From: Fredinandcohnia onubensis
GTDB taxonomy: Bacteria > Bacillota > Bacilli > Bacillales > Bacillaceae_L
Length of the DNA stretch: 51,614 nt
Direction: 5' to 3'
Assembly: GCF_002734215.1 (NCBI RefSeq)
Contig: NZ_NSEB01000009.1
Coordinates: forward strand, 1-51,614
Positions 27,859-36,302 of the stretch are shown piece by piece. The notes under the pieces were generated by a model. That model made no database searches. It saw nothing but the letters and a program-made list of their open reading frames with translations, and was not told the DNA's origin. The position numbers and the translations under genes were made by a program. Each line of letters begins with the position of its first letter. The stretch's first letter is position 1.

Positions 27859-28278
27859 ATGAAAAAACTATTAGTTGCTTTACTATCATTGGGAATTTTA
27901 TTTGGATGCAGCAATGATCCATCAACAAATGAATCTTCCAACAACAACACAGCAGAAACAGTAGATAAAGAAGAAACAGCAGAGATTGTAACAGTTGTTA
28001 TCTCGAAAAACAATGGTGAAGAAATTATTGAAGAAAAAGAAATTAAAATTGAATCAGGAAAAGAAGTTACCGTTATGGACGTCATGCAAGCAAACTTTGA
28101 CATCGAAACACAATTCGATGGTGCTTTTGTTGCCAGTATTAATGGCGTTGCAGGCAGCGAAGAAGAAAAGACATCATGGTTTTATTCTGTTAATGGTGAA
28201 GAAGCGATGGTAGGAGCTAATGAATTCAAATTAGAGCCAGAAGATAAGATCGAATTCGATCTCCATAAGTGGGAATAA
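27859..28278 (+). CDS. DUF4430 (transcobalamin-like) lipoprotein
   Basis: Exported lipoprotein of 139 residues: short signal peptide with lipobox LFGC (C17), a Ser/Asn/Glu-rich spacer (about 18-45), then a DUF4430 domain, the fold that forms the C-terminal half of eukaryotic transcobalamin and intrinsic factor. Visible landmarks are the VTVMDVMQAN start, the FVASINGVAG strand and the WFYSVNGEEAMVGANEFKLEPEDKIEF stretch. Position directly under a cobalamin riboswitch and one base before an ECF S component suggests that it captures cobalamin or a precursor at the cell surface. DUF4430 domains also occur in other surface proteins, so substrate is inference. AAAGGGGAG precedes the ATG. Confidence 0.82.
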   Translation: MKKLLVALLSLGILFGCSNDPSTNESSNNNTAETVDKEETAEIVTVVISKNNGEEIIEEKEIKIESGKEVTVMDVMQANFDIETQFDGAFVASINGVAGSEEEKTSWFYSVNGEEAMVGANEFKLEPEDKIEFDLHKWE

Positions 28279-28781
28279 TGAATTTATCTGTTAAAAACTT
28301 AACGCTTTTATCGATGCTAATCGCATTATCTGTTGTAGGTCGAATTACATTTACATTCCTTCCGAATGTCCAGCCTATGACAGCGATTATCGTGATAACT
28401 AGCTTATTTTTGGGTCCAATCTATGGTATGGTTGTTGCTGTTTTCGGTTCTGTATTATCGAATCTTGTAATGGGTATGGGTTTATGGACCATTGGACAAA
28501 TCGTTGCATGGGGGATAATTGGGTTAATTAGTGGGGCTTTACGGAAGTATCGTGATCGAATTCCTGTCATTTTATTAGCCATCTATGCAGTATTTTGTGG
28601 TTTCTTATATGGCTTTGTAATCTCAATCCCTCTTTATTTATTCTCGGGTAAGTTCCTTGCCTATTACGTAGCTGGATTACCATTTGATTTGAGTCATGCA
28701 ATTGGGAATGGAGTATTTTTTCTCATTTTATATCCAATCCTGAGACTACTATTCTTAAAAAATGTAACAATTGCAAAGTAA
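28278..28781 (+). CDS. ECF transporter S component, probably for a cobinamide or cobalamin
   Basis: Integral membrane protein of 167 residues with about five to six helices and the typical ECF S-component look: VKNLTLLSMLIALSVVGR at the start (with the small-residue helix that meets EcfT) and TSLFLGPIYGMVVAVFGS. It has no ATPase or T component beside it, so it would rely on a shared energising module elsewhere (group II). The substrate is inferred from the upstream B12 riboswitch and the DUF4430 partner. ATG 28278 overlaps the lipoprotein stop; GTG 28269 is in frame but less likely. Confidence 0.8.
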   Translation: MNLSVKNLTLLSMLIALSVVGRITFTFLPNVQPMTAIIVITSLFLGPIYGMVVAVFGSVLSNLVMGMGLWTIGQIVAWGIIGLISGALRKYRDRIPVILLAIYAVFCGFLYGFVISIPLYLFSGKFLAYYVAGLPFDLSHAIGNGVFFLILYPILRLLFLKNVTIAK

Positions 28782-28816
28782 GGAAGAATATTACCAAAAT
28801 ATTCTTCCTTTTTTTA
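28782..28816 (+). terminator. Terminator of the lipoprotein-ECF operon
   Basis: GGAAGAATATT/AATATTCTTCC (11 bp), loop ACCAA, then seven T residues. It begins immediately after the ECF stop codon. Confidence 0.9.
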
Positions 28817-28838
28817 TTAATTCATACTATATTGGGAG

Positions 28839-28867
28839 TGTAACTTTTTTTATAAAACATTCGACTA
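28839..28867 (+). promoter_or_regulatory. Autoregulated sigma-X promoter
   Basis: TGTAAC (28839-28844), 17 bases, CGACTA (28862-28867). This is the ECF sigma-X consensus (TGTAAC, n17, CGWC) and sits 26 bases before sigX, as in B. subtilis where sigX is transcribed by its own product. Confidence 0.78.
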
Positions 28868-28892
28868 ATGAAATGAACGGGAGGATTTGCAA

Positions 28893-29441
28893 ATGGATTC
28901 CTTGTTTGAGGAACTATATGAAAAGTATCATCACGATGTCTACTCCTTCTTATTTTATATGGTGAAAAATCGTGAACAAGCTGAAGATCTCGTTCAGGAA
29001 GTTTATATAAGAGTTTTAAAATCATATGATAGATTCGAAGGAAAAAGTAGTGAAAAAACATGGTTATTTTCAATTGCAAGACATGTCGCGATTGACTCGT
29101 TCCGGAAACAAAAAGGGTGGAAACAGCGAATAATCGATTCCTTTGATTGGAGTCGCCAAGAGGTAAAAGACTTTGCTCCACTTCCGGAAGAAATAGCGTT
29201 GCAAAATGAGCAGGTACAAATGATGTTCCGATGCTTGGAAAACTGTACGACCGACCAGCGTATGGTGCTTATATTACGATATATCCAATCACTTTCAATT
29301 TCAGAGACTGCTGAAGCTCTTGGATGGACGGAGAGTAAGGTAAAGACAACTCAGCATAGAGGTCTAAAGGTCTTAAAGAAGTATATGGAGGAATCAGGCG
29401 TAAAGGAGGGTACAGATGATGAAAAATTCAAAGTGGAGTGA
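28893..29441 (+). CDS. sigX: ECF sigma factor SigX
   Basis: Extracytoplasmic-function sigma factor; in B. subtilis it adjusts cell-surface charge and resistance to cationic peptides. Region 2 (SFLFYMVKNREQAEDLVQEVYIRVL and TWLFSIARHVAIDSFRKQK) and region 4 (RMVLILRYIQSLSISETAEALGWTESKVKTTQHRGL) are complete. ATG 28893 has GGGAGG upstream; a TTG two codons earlier is the only alternative. 182 residues. The end overlaps rsiX by 26 bases. Confidence 0.93.
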   Translation: MDSLFEELYEKYHHDVYSFLFYMVKNREQAEDLVQEVYIRVLKSYDRFEGKSSEKTWLFSIARHVAIDSFRKQKGWKQRIIDSFDWSRQEVKDFAPLPEEIALQNEQVQMMFRCLENCTTDQRMVLILRYIQSLSISETAEALGWTESKVKTTQHRGLKVLKKYMEESGVKEGTDDEKFKVE

Positions 29442-30651
29442 TGAACAACTCGAGCAGATGCTATCGCAAATGCCAGAAATAAAAGACAAACGGAAACCAC
29501 AAGAGATTTATCAAAATATCACCCTTAAAATGAATAAGAAAAAGAGAAAAATGTGGCTTGTTCCTACCCTTGCATCTGCGGCAGCAGTGCTTCTATTATT
29601 CATCTTAGCTCCTTCTTTCATTAATAATATGAACAGCTCAAGCTTCGATTCTGCTGAAATGGCAAGAGAAAATACAAACATTACTATGGATTCAGAGAAC
29701 AGAGAAGCAGCATCAAAGGATGAATCATTAAGCACACTAGAAAAAGCAGAGGAACCACAACAAAATGAAGAGGCTGGAATATTTTCATTTGAGGAACGAC
29801 TAAGCAATAGTTACACTGTAAATAGTGTAGGGGAAAATGAAGTCCTTCTCACATATGGTGTGTATTTGGGCGGTGTAATGTTTCCTACTGTTGTTTCAGT
29901 AATCGTCGAATCTAACGGGGAAAATGTTGTTGAACAATGGCAAAAGACAGTTCCAAGAGTAAATGAGGCTATTCGCGAAAACAAAGAATGGGGCATTGAT
30001 GAAATTTCGAATTCATATTTTGAAGATTTTTCAGAAGTTGTAACGAAAGACAATTCAAAGGCAGTAAGGGTGGACGTAAATAACTCGATTAATACTGAGT
30101 CATTTGCTACTGCTGAAGCTGCAGAATTTTCACATACGATTAGCTCGTTCCGTTATCTGTTAGAAGACTATCAACATGTTGAACTTTTCCAAAATAATCA
30201 ACAAGGAATTACTATAGGGCAAACGGGTATCATTGAAAATAATATTGATGTTGAGAAAGATACAAAAAAGGCATACCTTTATTATGTAAATGATCATTCA
30301 GACCGCAAAATTTTAGCTTTAACTTATGAAGATTTTAATACGATTGAACAAGCGCTGGAAGCAATGAAAGCGGAGGCTAGTCAAGGGGATTATACCCTGC
30401 ATCCACCAATCATATCTGAAATTAAACAAATTAAAGCAAATGGTACGAATTTAGAAATTCATTTTAGTGATGATGCGGTTTTAGAGAATACAGATAATTA
30501 TATTCTTATGTTGGACGCAATTATGCTAACCGCTAAAGAGTTTAACTTTGATACAGTTACATTTTACGGAAATATAGATCAAATTGGTGATGTACGAATA
30601 GGGGAACCAGTACCAGTACCGCTCGCACCAAATCTAATTCAATTGCAATAA
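29416..30651 (+). CDS. rsiX: Anti-sigma-X factor RsiX
   Basis: Membrane-bound inhibitor of SigX. It has an N-terminal cytoplasmic part (about 1-45; WSDEQLEQMLSQMPEIKDKRKP), one membrane helix (about 47-66) and a long extracytoplasmic domain of 340 residues. That domain ends with a GerMN-like segment (TVTFYGNIDQIGDVRIGEPVPVP). 411 residues against about 370 in B. subtilis; the difference lies in an acidic, low-complexity linker (about 75-125). AAAGGAGGG precedes two adjacent ATG codons at 29416 and 29419. Confidence 0.9.
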   Translation: MMKNSKWSDEQLEQMLSQMPEIKDKRKPQEIYQNITLKMNKKKRKMWLVPTLASAAAVLLLFILAPSFINNMNSSSFDSAEMARENTNITMDSENREAASKDESLSTLEKAEEPQQNEEAGIFSFEERLSNSYTVNSVGENEVLLTYGVYLGGVMFPTVVSVIVESNGENVVEQWQKTVPRVNEAIRENKEWGIDEISNSYFEDFSEVVTKDNSKAVRVDVNNSINTESFATAEAAEFSHTISSFRYLLEDYQHVELFQNNQQGITIGQTGIIENNIDVEKDTKKAYLYYVNDHSDRKILALTYEDFNTIEQALEAMKAEASQGDYTLHPPIISEIKQIKANGTNLEIHFSDDAVLENTDNYILMLDAIMLTAKEFNFDTVTFYGNIDQIGDVRIGEPVPVPLAPNLIQLQ

Positions 30652-30678
30652 GAGACACTAAGATGTCTCTTTTTTTTG
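30651..30678 (+). terminator. Terminator of sigX-rsiX
   Basis: AGAGACA/TGTCTCT with a 6-base loop and an eight-T run; the first stem base is the last base of the rsiX stop codon. Confidence 0.85.
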
Positions 30679-30892
30679 CTTTTAAATATAATTTCTGGGA
30701 AGTATCACCTTACAAGTTACGAAAAGTATTACTTTATTTACATAATTTAAGAAAATTTTTCAAATAATGTAAGGGTGTCCCTTATTTGCTTAGTAAATAG
30801 AGATAATGTTAGATAGGGGGTGTCCTTGAATCTAAACATAACGGGTTCACATTTTCATAGCATCATTGTTCAATATTTTGAGGAGGATCAAA

Positions 30893-31594
30893 ATGTTTGG
30901 TAAACGATTTGCAATTGTTGCCATTTTGGCAGTTTGTACAGGATTACTCTTTATAGGAGAACGTAATGTCAACGCACATGAACTACTAGGTAACAAAGCA
31001 ACAGAGGAATGGGCGTGGCCAGTCACAGGGAGAATCACTGATACATTTGGAACGAGACAAGGCAATCACAAAGGCTTAGATATCGCTGCTCCACTTGGAG
31101 ATCACATATATGCGGTTGAGGAAGGAATCGTAAAAAAGTCGTATTACAAGGGTTCATATGGGCATGTCGTTTTTATTGAGCATCCAAATGGATATGAGAC
31201 AGTTTATGCACACTTAAGTAAACGCAATGTTCAAGAAGGAGAAAAGGTTGTAAAAGGTCAGTTAATTGGTCATATCGGTAGTACGGGTAATTCAACTGGT
31301 CCACATTTACATTTTGAAGTACATAATGGAGAATGGAATTCTTCTAGAAACAATGCGATTGACCCTCTTTATATGCTAACCGATGAACAAATTTTAGTTC
31401 CTACATTAATGGAATTGGAGAAAGAGGACACTGAAGTTTTAAAAAAGCTTGAAACCTATACAGTGAAGGCTGGGGATTCTTTATCAGTCATTGCGCATAG
31501 GGTAGGTATATCTGTTGCGGAAATTAAAATGTTAAATCAGTTAACCGATGATTTAATTTTTCCAAATCAAATCTTAATTGTCGAAAAATCCTAA
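30893..31594 (+). CDS. Secreted M23 endopeptidase with LysM domain
   Basis: Cell-wall hydrolase of 233 residues: signal peptide (about 1-25), then a zinc metallopeptidase M23/LytM domain (about 40-150) with the ligand motifs HKGLD and HLHFEVH, followed by a LysM peptidoglycan-binding repeat (about 190-233: YTVKAGDSLSVIAHRVGIS to the C-terminus). Likely cuts peptide cross-bridges in peptidoglycan. ATG 30893 has GAGGAGG upstream. The 241-base leader holds two GGGTGTCC copies (30773 and 30818) that could be regulatory. B. subtilis carries other genes here. Confidence 0.86.
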   Translation: MFGKRFAIVAILAVCTGLLFIGERNVNAHELLGNKATEEWAWPVTGRITDTFGTRQGNHKGLDIAAPLGDHIYAVEEGIVKKSYYKGSYGHVVFIEHPNGYETVYAHLSKRNVQEGEKVVKGQLIGHIGSTGNSTGPHLHFEVHNGEWNSSRNNAIDPLYMLTDEQILVPTLMELEKEDTEVLKKLETYTVKAGDSLSVIAHRVGISVAEIKMLNQLTDDLIFPNQILIVEKS

Positions 31595-31668
31595 ATAATT
31601 TTGAGCTTTTTTATTCCCCTAGAGAGACAAGTTCATGTATAATAAGAAAAACTTTGGGGGGATTCGGT

Positions 31669-32481
31669 ATGCGAACTGATTATCACAATCATTTAGAGCT
31701 TGGAACGCTTGAATTAGACTATTTAATGAAGTTTATTGATGAAGCAAAGGCAAAAAAAATTGATCATTTTGGGATTTCTGAACACGCTTATCATTTTTAT
31801 CAGACAAAAGATATTCTGAGTAATCCGTGGGTTGATGCAAGAAGATATTATGACATGAAGGATTATGTAGATTTATTTAAGCTTGCCTGGAAAAATAATA
31901 TTGATGTAAAAATGTCCATTGAAATGGATTATACACCTGGAAAGCATGCAGAAATGGAAAAATTCATTGCTTCTTATGATTTTGATTATGTAATTGGCTC
32001 CATTCATTGGGTTGGCGATTTTGGAATCGACCTTGCGGAGTTCCGTGAAGAATGGGATAAAAGGGACCTACATGATACATATACAAAGTATTATGATCAG
32101 GTGATTACATTGGCCGAATCAAACTTATTTGATATTATGGGTCATATTGATCTAGTTAAGATTTTTAAATATATTCCTGAAGATGAGGAGTTCCTTTTGC
32201 ATCAATTTGATCGTGCAACGACAGCATTAGCGAACTCAAAAACCTGCGTTGAAATTAGTACTGCTGGATTACGAAAGCCTATTGGCAAGCTTTATCCGGA
32301 TCCTCGACTACTGCAAATGTGCTTTGACAAAAACATTCCAATCGTCTTGTCATCGGACGCACACCGTCCACAGGATGTAGGTGCTGATTTTGATCAAGCA
32401 ATTGAACTAGCTAAAAGTGTAGGCTACAAAACCTTAATGACATTTGAAAAAGGGGAACGTAAAGAAGTTCCAATTGGATAA
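31669..32481 (+). CDS. PHP-domain phosphatase, histidinol-phosphatase-like
   Basis: Metal-dependent phosphoesterase of the PHP fold, 270 residues. Metal-site motifs: DYHNHLE at the start, FGISEHAYHF, the GSIHWVG strand, MGHIDLVK and SSDAHRPQDVG. The closest known family is HisJ histidinol phosphatase, but no his genes are near, so the substrate remains open. ATG 31669 lies behind TTGGGGGGATT. Transcribed alone. Confidence 0.8.
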   Translation: MRTDYHNHLELGTLELDYLMKFIDEAKAKKIDHFGISEHAYHFYQTKDILSNPWVDARRYYDMKDYVDLFKLAWKNNIDVKMSIEMDYTPGKHAEMEKFIASYDFDYVIGSIHWVGDFGIDLAEFREEWDKRDLHDTYTKYYDQVITLAESNLFDIMGHIDLVKIFKYIPEDEEFLLHQFDRATTALANSKTCVEISTAGLRKPIGKLYPDPRLLQMCFDKNIPIVLSSDAHRPQDVGADFDQAIELAKSVGYKTLMTFEKGERKEVPIG

Positions 32482-32490
32482 TCAAACGAC

Positions 32491-32515
32491 AAAAAGCAGG
32501 CAATGCCTGCTTTTT
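32491..32515 (+). terminator. Terminator of the PHP-domain gene
   Basis: AAAAAGCAGGC/GCCTGCTTTTT, 11 bp, loop AAT. Confidence 0.88.
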
Positions 32516-32522
32516 ATCATTT

Positions 32523-32553
32523 AAAAAAAGAACCCCTTAACGAAAGGGTTCTT
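32523..32553 (-). terminator. Terminator of fer
   Basis: On the minus strand AAGAACCC-T-TT/AA-C-GGGGTTCTT-type stem (one mismatch, 32528-32553) ends in a run of seven T residues. Two terminators back to back separate the PHP gene and fer. Confidence 0.85.
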
Positions 32554-32568
32554 CCTTGAATATAAGGA

Positions 32569-32889
<321 letters not shown>

Positions 32890-32919
32890 TCATAGCATGG
32901 AAACAGCTTCCTCATATTC

Positions 32920-32948
32920 ATTGTAAAGCTGTTCACTAAACTTTTCAA
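32920..32948 (-). promoter_or_regulatory. Predicted sigma-A promoter of fer
   Basis: On the minus strand TTGAAA and TACAAT are separated by exactly 17 bases. The leader to the fer start would be about 95 bases. The rest of this 299-base gap (32818-33116) shows no further clear feature. Confidence 0.5.
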
Positions 32949-33116
32949 TAAAAATATATAGTGAGATTGCTTAATCTAAAAGGGTTTTTCCCGTTTGACA
33001 AGCATGTTCATAATTCCACACGAAAACATCCCACTTTTCGTTATTATTTGATAAAATAAAAGTAACATTCGTTCGACAATTTTCCATCTATTTCGTCGTT
33101 TGAGGGGGGAGAAGCC

Positions 33117-34193
33117 GTGAACATTACCTATCGCTCAATATTAATCTTATATTGCTTGCATAAACTAGATGGTGAAAGGACTGTTTATGGGATTCATCAT
33201 TTGTTGAACGGTAAAAAGTCCTCTCAAACGATTGGGGATGCGAATCTATTTGGTCTCACTCCTCTATTCGGTATTCTAAGGCCGATTGGAAGAGAACGGG
33301 TTGAGAAGGAGATCCAAATACTTTCTGAACATACTCTAATTGAAGAAATAACAGCTTCAAGTAATAAATTTACCATTACAGCTCTCGGTAAAAGGGTACT
33401 AAAAAAGGAATTTGAAAAGAAACCGATTCCTCCCCATTTAAATGGCTGGAAACATAATGAACAGTCCATCTTACTATGGCGAAGGCTTTCATTGATAACT
33501 CAGGTTTTGTCGAATTTAGTAAGTGAAAAAAAACAATATACTCCAATCCAACAAGAAGATTCAATTGCTGAATGGGTAAAAGGTTTCTTAATTAAGGATG
33601 GACATACTCGATTTACATTATCAGAAGCCCTTTACAAAGAGATTTTGTCGCTCCTTGAAATGGTTTCAGAGCTAGAATCAACTATTTTTGTCATGAGGCT
33701 GACCAGTTCGGCGAGAATTGGATATACAATCGATCAGATTAGTTCTTTACTAGGTGAGGATGAAGTATGGTGCCATGTTCTCTTTTTACATACCTTACAT
33801 ACGATGATTCATCATCTTGAAATGAATGGGCACAGTTTCCCTCTGCTTGGTTCTATGATTGAGGCTCATCATCAAGAGGAAGTATTACTAACAGCTTCAA
33901 CAAAGAAAACGTATCATTTGCTACTGCAGGGTAAAACAATTGATGAAATAGGTATCATTCGAAATCTAAAACGGAATACAATTGAAGATCATATTGTTGA
34001 AGTAACGCATCAAAAACCTGATTTTTCAATTGATCAATTCGTTCCACACGAACATCTGCAGCAGATACTATCTGTTTATAAGACATTACAAATAAAGCAA
34101 TTACGACCTTTAAAGGAAAAATTGACGAATGACATCTCGTATTTTGAAATTAGACTAGTTCTTGCAAGATTTGGTGGTAAACATGGATCTTAA
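33117..34193 (+). CDS. ypbB: Helix-turn-helix protein YpbB
   Basis: 358-residue cytoplasmic protein. The C-terminal part (about 265-345: TYHLLLQGKTIDEIGIIRNLKRNTIEDHIVE) is the HTH_40-type helix-turn-helix that in many full-length RecQ helicases forms the extreme C-terminus. The N-terminal two thirds is family-specific. GTG start behind GAGGGGGGAG. The stop overlaps recS by 11 bases, so the two proteins are probably made together; this looks like a RecQ split over two genes. Confidence 0.87.
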   Translation: MNITYRSILILYCLHKLDGERTVYGIHHLLNGKKSSQTIGDANLFGLTPLFGILRPIGRERVEKEIQILSEHTLIEEITASSNKFTITALGKRVLKKEFEKKPIPPHLNGWKHNEQSILLWRRLSLITQVLSNLVSEKKQYTPIQQEDSIAEWVKGFLIKDGHTRFTLSEALYKEILSLLEMVSELESTIFVMRLTSSARIGYTIDQISSLLGEDEVWCHVLFLHTLHTMIHHLEMNGHSFPLLGSMIEAHHQEEVLLTASTKKTYHLLLQGKTIDEIGIIRNLKRNTIEDHIVEVTHQKPDFSIDQFVPHEHLQQILSVYKTLQIKQLRPLKEKLTNDISYFEIRLVLARFGGKHGS

Positions 34194-35694
34194 TGTAATT
34201 TTAAAAGAAAAATTTAATCATTCTACGTTCCGAGAAGGGCAAAAGGAAATTATAGATGATATTTTAGCTGGACAAGATGTCATGGCACTCTTACCCACAG
34301 GTGGAGGGAAATCGCTATGCTATCAACTTCCAGCTCAAATTCTCGAAGGTAGTGTACTTATCATTTCACCACTTGTTGCACTTATGGAAGATCAGGTCCT
34401 TCAGATAAGAAAAATGGGTGAAAAAAGGGTAGTTGCCCTTAATAGTTTTTTATCAAATGAGAGAAAACGTAAGGTTCTACCCAGCTTGCACAAATATAAA
34501 TATATTTTTGCCTCCCCTGAAATTCTCCAGTCAAAATTTATTTTAAATCGATTAAAAGGAATTCGCTTTTCTATGTTTGTGGTAGATGAAGCACATTGTA
34601 TCTCACAATGGGGGCATGATTTTCGTCCAGACTATTCCCGTTTGGGTGATATTCGCCGTGAAATCGGATCTCCACCTTGTTTAGCATTAACCGCAACAGC
34701 TACAAAAGAGGTTTTAGGGGATATTAGCAGGATATTACAATTGAATGATCCGAAAATGCACATCCACTCAATTGATCGACCCAATATAGCCATAATGGTG
34801 AAAAAAGTTGATTCGCTGGAAGAAAAGAAAGATGTGCTTTTAAATTATATAAAAAATTTGCAAGGGCCAGGAATTATTTATTTTTCAAGTCGATTATGGG
34901 CCGAAAATATTGCGCAATTTTTAAAAGATGAAGGCTTTGACCGAGTTGCTTATTACCATGGTGGAATGGAACAGGAAAAAAGAATGTTGATCCAGGAGCA
35001 ATTCATCAATAATCAACTATCCATTATTTGTTGTACAAATGCATTTGGGATGGGTGTGAATAAGTCAGATATCCGATATGTCATTCACTTCCATTACCCT
35101 TCACAAATAGAGGCATATTTACAGGAGATGGGGCGTGCTGGCAGGGACGGTCAATCAAGTATTGCTATTTTACTTCATAGTGAATTTGACCGAGAAATAC
35201 CTGAAGTTTTGCTTAAATATGAGTTTCCAACGAAAGAACAAACCCATCAAATAATTGAATACATGAATAAAGAAATACGAACGAACGGAAAATTTACAAA
35301 TACAAAATCGGTTGAAGAGTATTTTTATTCAGCATTCGGTGTATCTGAAGTTCAATGGCGATTTATTCAATTTTACCTGGAAATAGATGAGTGTATCGAG
35401 CACGAACTAAACACACGGCAGAAAGTTGAGATCATAGAGGATGCTGCAAATAAACGATATTCATACAAGTATAGCAAACTTAAACAGATGGAGAGATGGT
35501 TAGAGACTCAAGGATGTCGAAGGGAAGCTGTATTATCGTACTTCGACGAAAGCTTAAAAGTGAGACCTTCATCTTGCTGTGACTTATGTGGAATTGACTT
35601 CAATTTGTACAAACGAAACGGTAAGGAAGTAAATGAGTGGGAGCTACCAACTTGGAGACAAGAATTGCATCGTATCTTCCATAGAAATGGGTGA
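34183..35694 (+). CDS. recS: Short RecQ-type DNA helicase RecS
   Basis: 3'-5' DNA helicase of the RecQ family. Motifs: Walker A LPTGGGKS (about 38-44), DEAHCISQWGHDFRPDY (DEAH box plus the aromatic-rich RecQ loop), LTATAT, CCTNAFGMGV and QEMGRAGRDGQSS (arginine finger region). A zinc-binding module with the CDLCGIDF pair closes the protein. At 503 residues it lacks the HRDC domain, as in B. subtilis RecS (YpbC). ATG 34183 lies within the end of ypbB. Confidence 0.92.
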   Translation: MDLNVILKEKFNHSTFREGQKEIIDDILAGQDVMALLPTGGGKSLCYQLPAQILEGSVLIISPLVALMEDQVLQIRKMGEKRVVALNSFLSNERKRKVLPSLHKYKYIFASPEILQSKFILNRLKGIRFSMFVVDEAHCISQWGHDFRPDYSRLGDIRREIGSPPCLALTATATKEVLGDISRILQLNDPKMHIHSIDRPNIAIMVKKVDSLEEKKDVLLNYIKNLQGPGIIYFSSRLWAENIAQFLKDEGFDRVAYYHGGMEQEKRMLIQEQFINNQLSIICCTNAFGMGVNKSDIRYVIHFHYPSQIEAYLQEMGRAGRDGQSSIAILLHSEFDREIPEVLLKYEFPTKEQTHQIIEYMNKEIRTNGKFTNTKSVEEYFYSAFGVSEVQWRFIQFYLEIDECIEHELNTRQKVEIIEDAANKRYSYKYSKLKQMERWLETQGCRREAVLSYFDESLKVRPSSCCDLCGIDFNLYKRNGKEVNEWELPTWRQELHRIFHRNG

Positions 35695-35699
35695 AAATT

Positions 35700-36302
35700 A
35701 TGGGTAGGCGCCAAGCTGATATTATTAAAAATTTAACAGATAAAGAAATCGTTTTTCACCTTTATCTAACACAAGGAATCTTATTAATTTTGTCTTTAGG
35801 GCTTGGTTTTTTCCTGTTTGATCATTGGTCATCATTTATGGAGCTCTGGAATTGGAAAGATTGGAATATTCTTCTTGTTGGTTCTGGATTTGCAATAGCT
35901 GTTGTTATTATTGATTTAATGCTTGTAAAATGGCTTCCAGAAGCAATGTATGATGATGGTGGTATCAACGAAAGAATTTTCCGAAAAAGAAGTATTCCGC
36001 ATATTTTTATTTTATGCCTATTGATTTCCTTTGCGGAAGAGATTTTATTTAGAGGTGTTATTCAGACCCATTTTGGACTGATTATAGCAAGTATTATTTT
36101 TGCATTATTACATGTGCGCTATTTATATAAGTGGGTTCTACTATCGTCTGTTGTTCTTTTAAGCTTTTTATTAGGATTTATTTATGAGGTCTATCAAAAT
36201 CTTTGGATTACTGTATATGCTCATTTTTTGATAGACTTTATTTTGGCAGTAAAGCTTAGAATTGATTATTTGCGTGATCAAAATGAGGGGGTATCGTCTT
36301 GA
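35700..36302 (+). CDS. ypbD: CPBP-family membrane protease YpbD
   Basis: Polytopic membrane protein (200 residues) with the Abi/CPBP intramembrane protease signature EEILFRG (E113, E114, R118) and later conserved histidines (LLHVRYLYK, YAHFLIDF). Substrate unknown. ATG 35700 has GGGTGA seven bases upstream; GTG 35691, overlapping the recS stop, is an alternative. Confidence 0.86.
   Translation: MGRRQADIIKNLTDKEIVFHLYLTQGILLILSLGLGFFLFDHWSSFMELWNWKDWNILLVGSGFAIAVVIIDLMLVKWLPEAMYDDGGINERIFRKRSIPHIFILCLLISFAEEILFRGVIQTHFGLIIASIIFALLHVRYLYKWVLLSSVVLLSFLLGFIYEVYQNLWITVYAHFLIDFILAVKLRIDYLRDQNEGVSS

Noticed and set aside
28771-28965. 64-codon frame between the ECF gene and sigX
   Set aside because: Covers a terminator and the sigma-X promoter; out of frame with sigX.
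32995-33030. TTGACA as -35 for ypbB
   Set aside because: No -10 hexamer at proper spacing on the plus strand.
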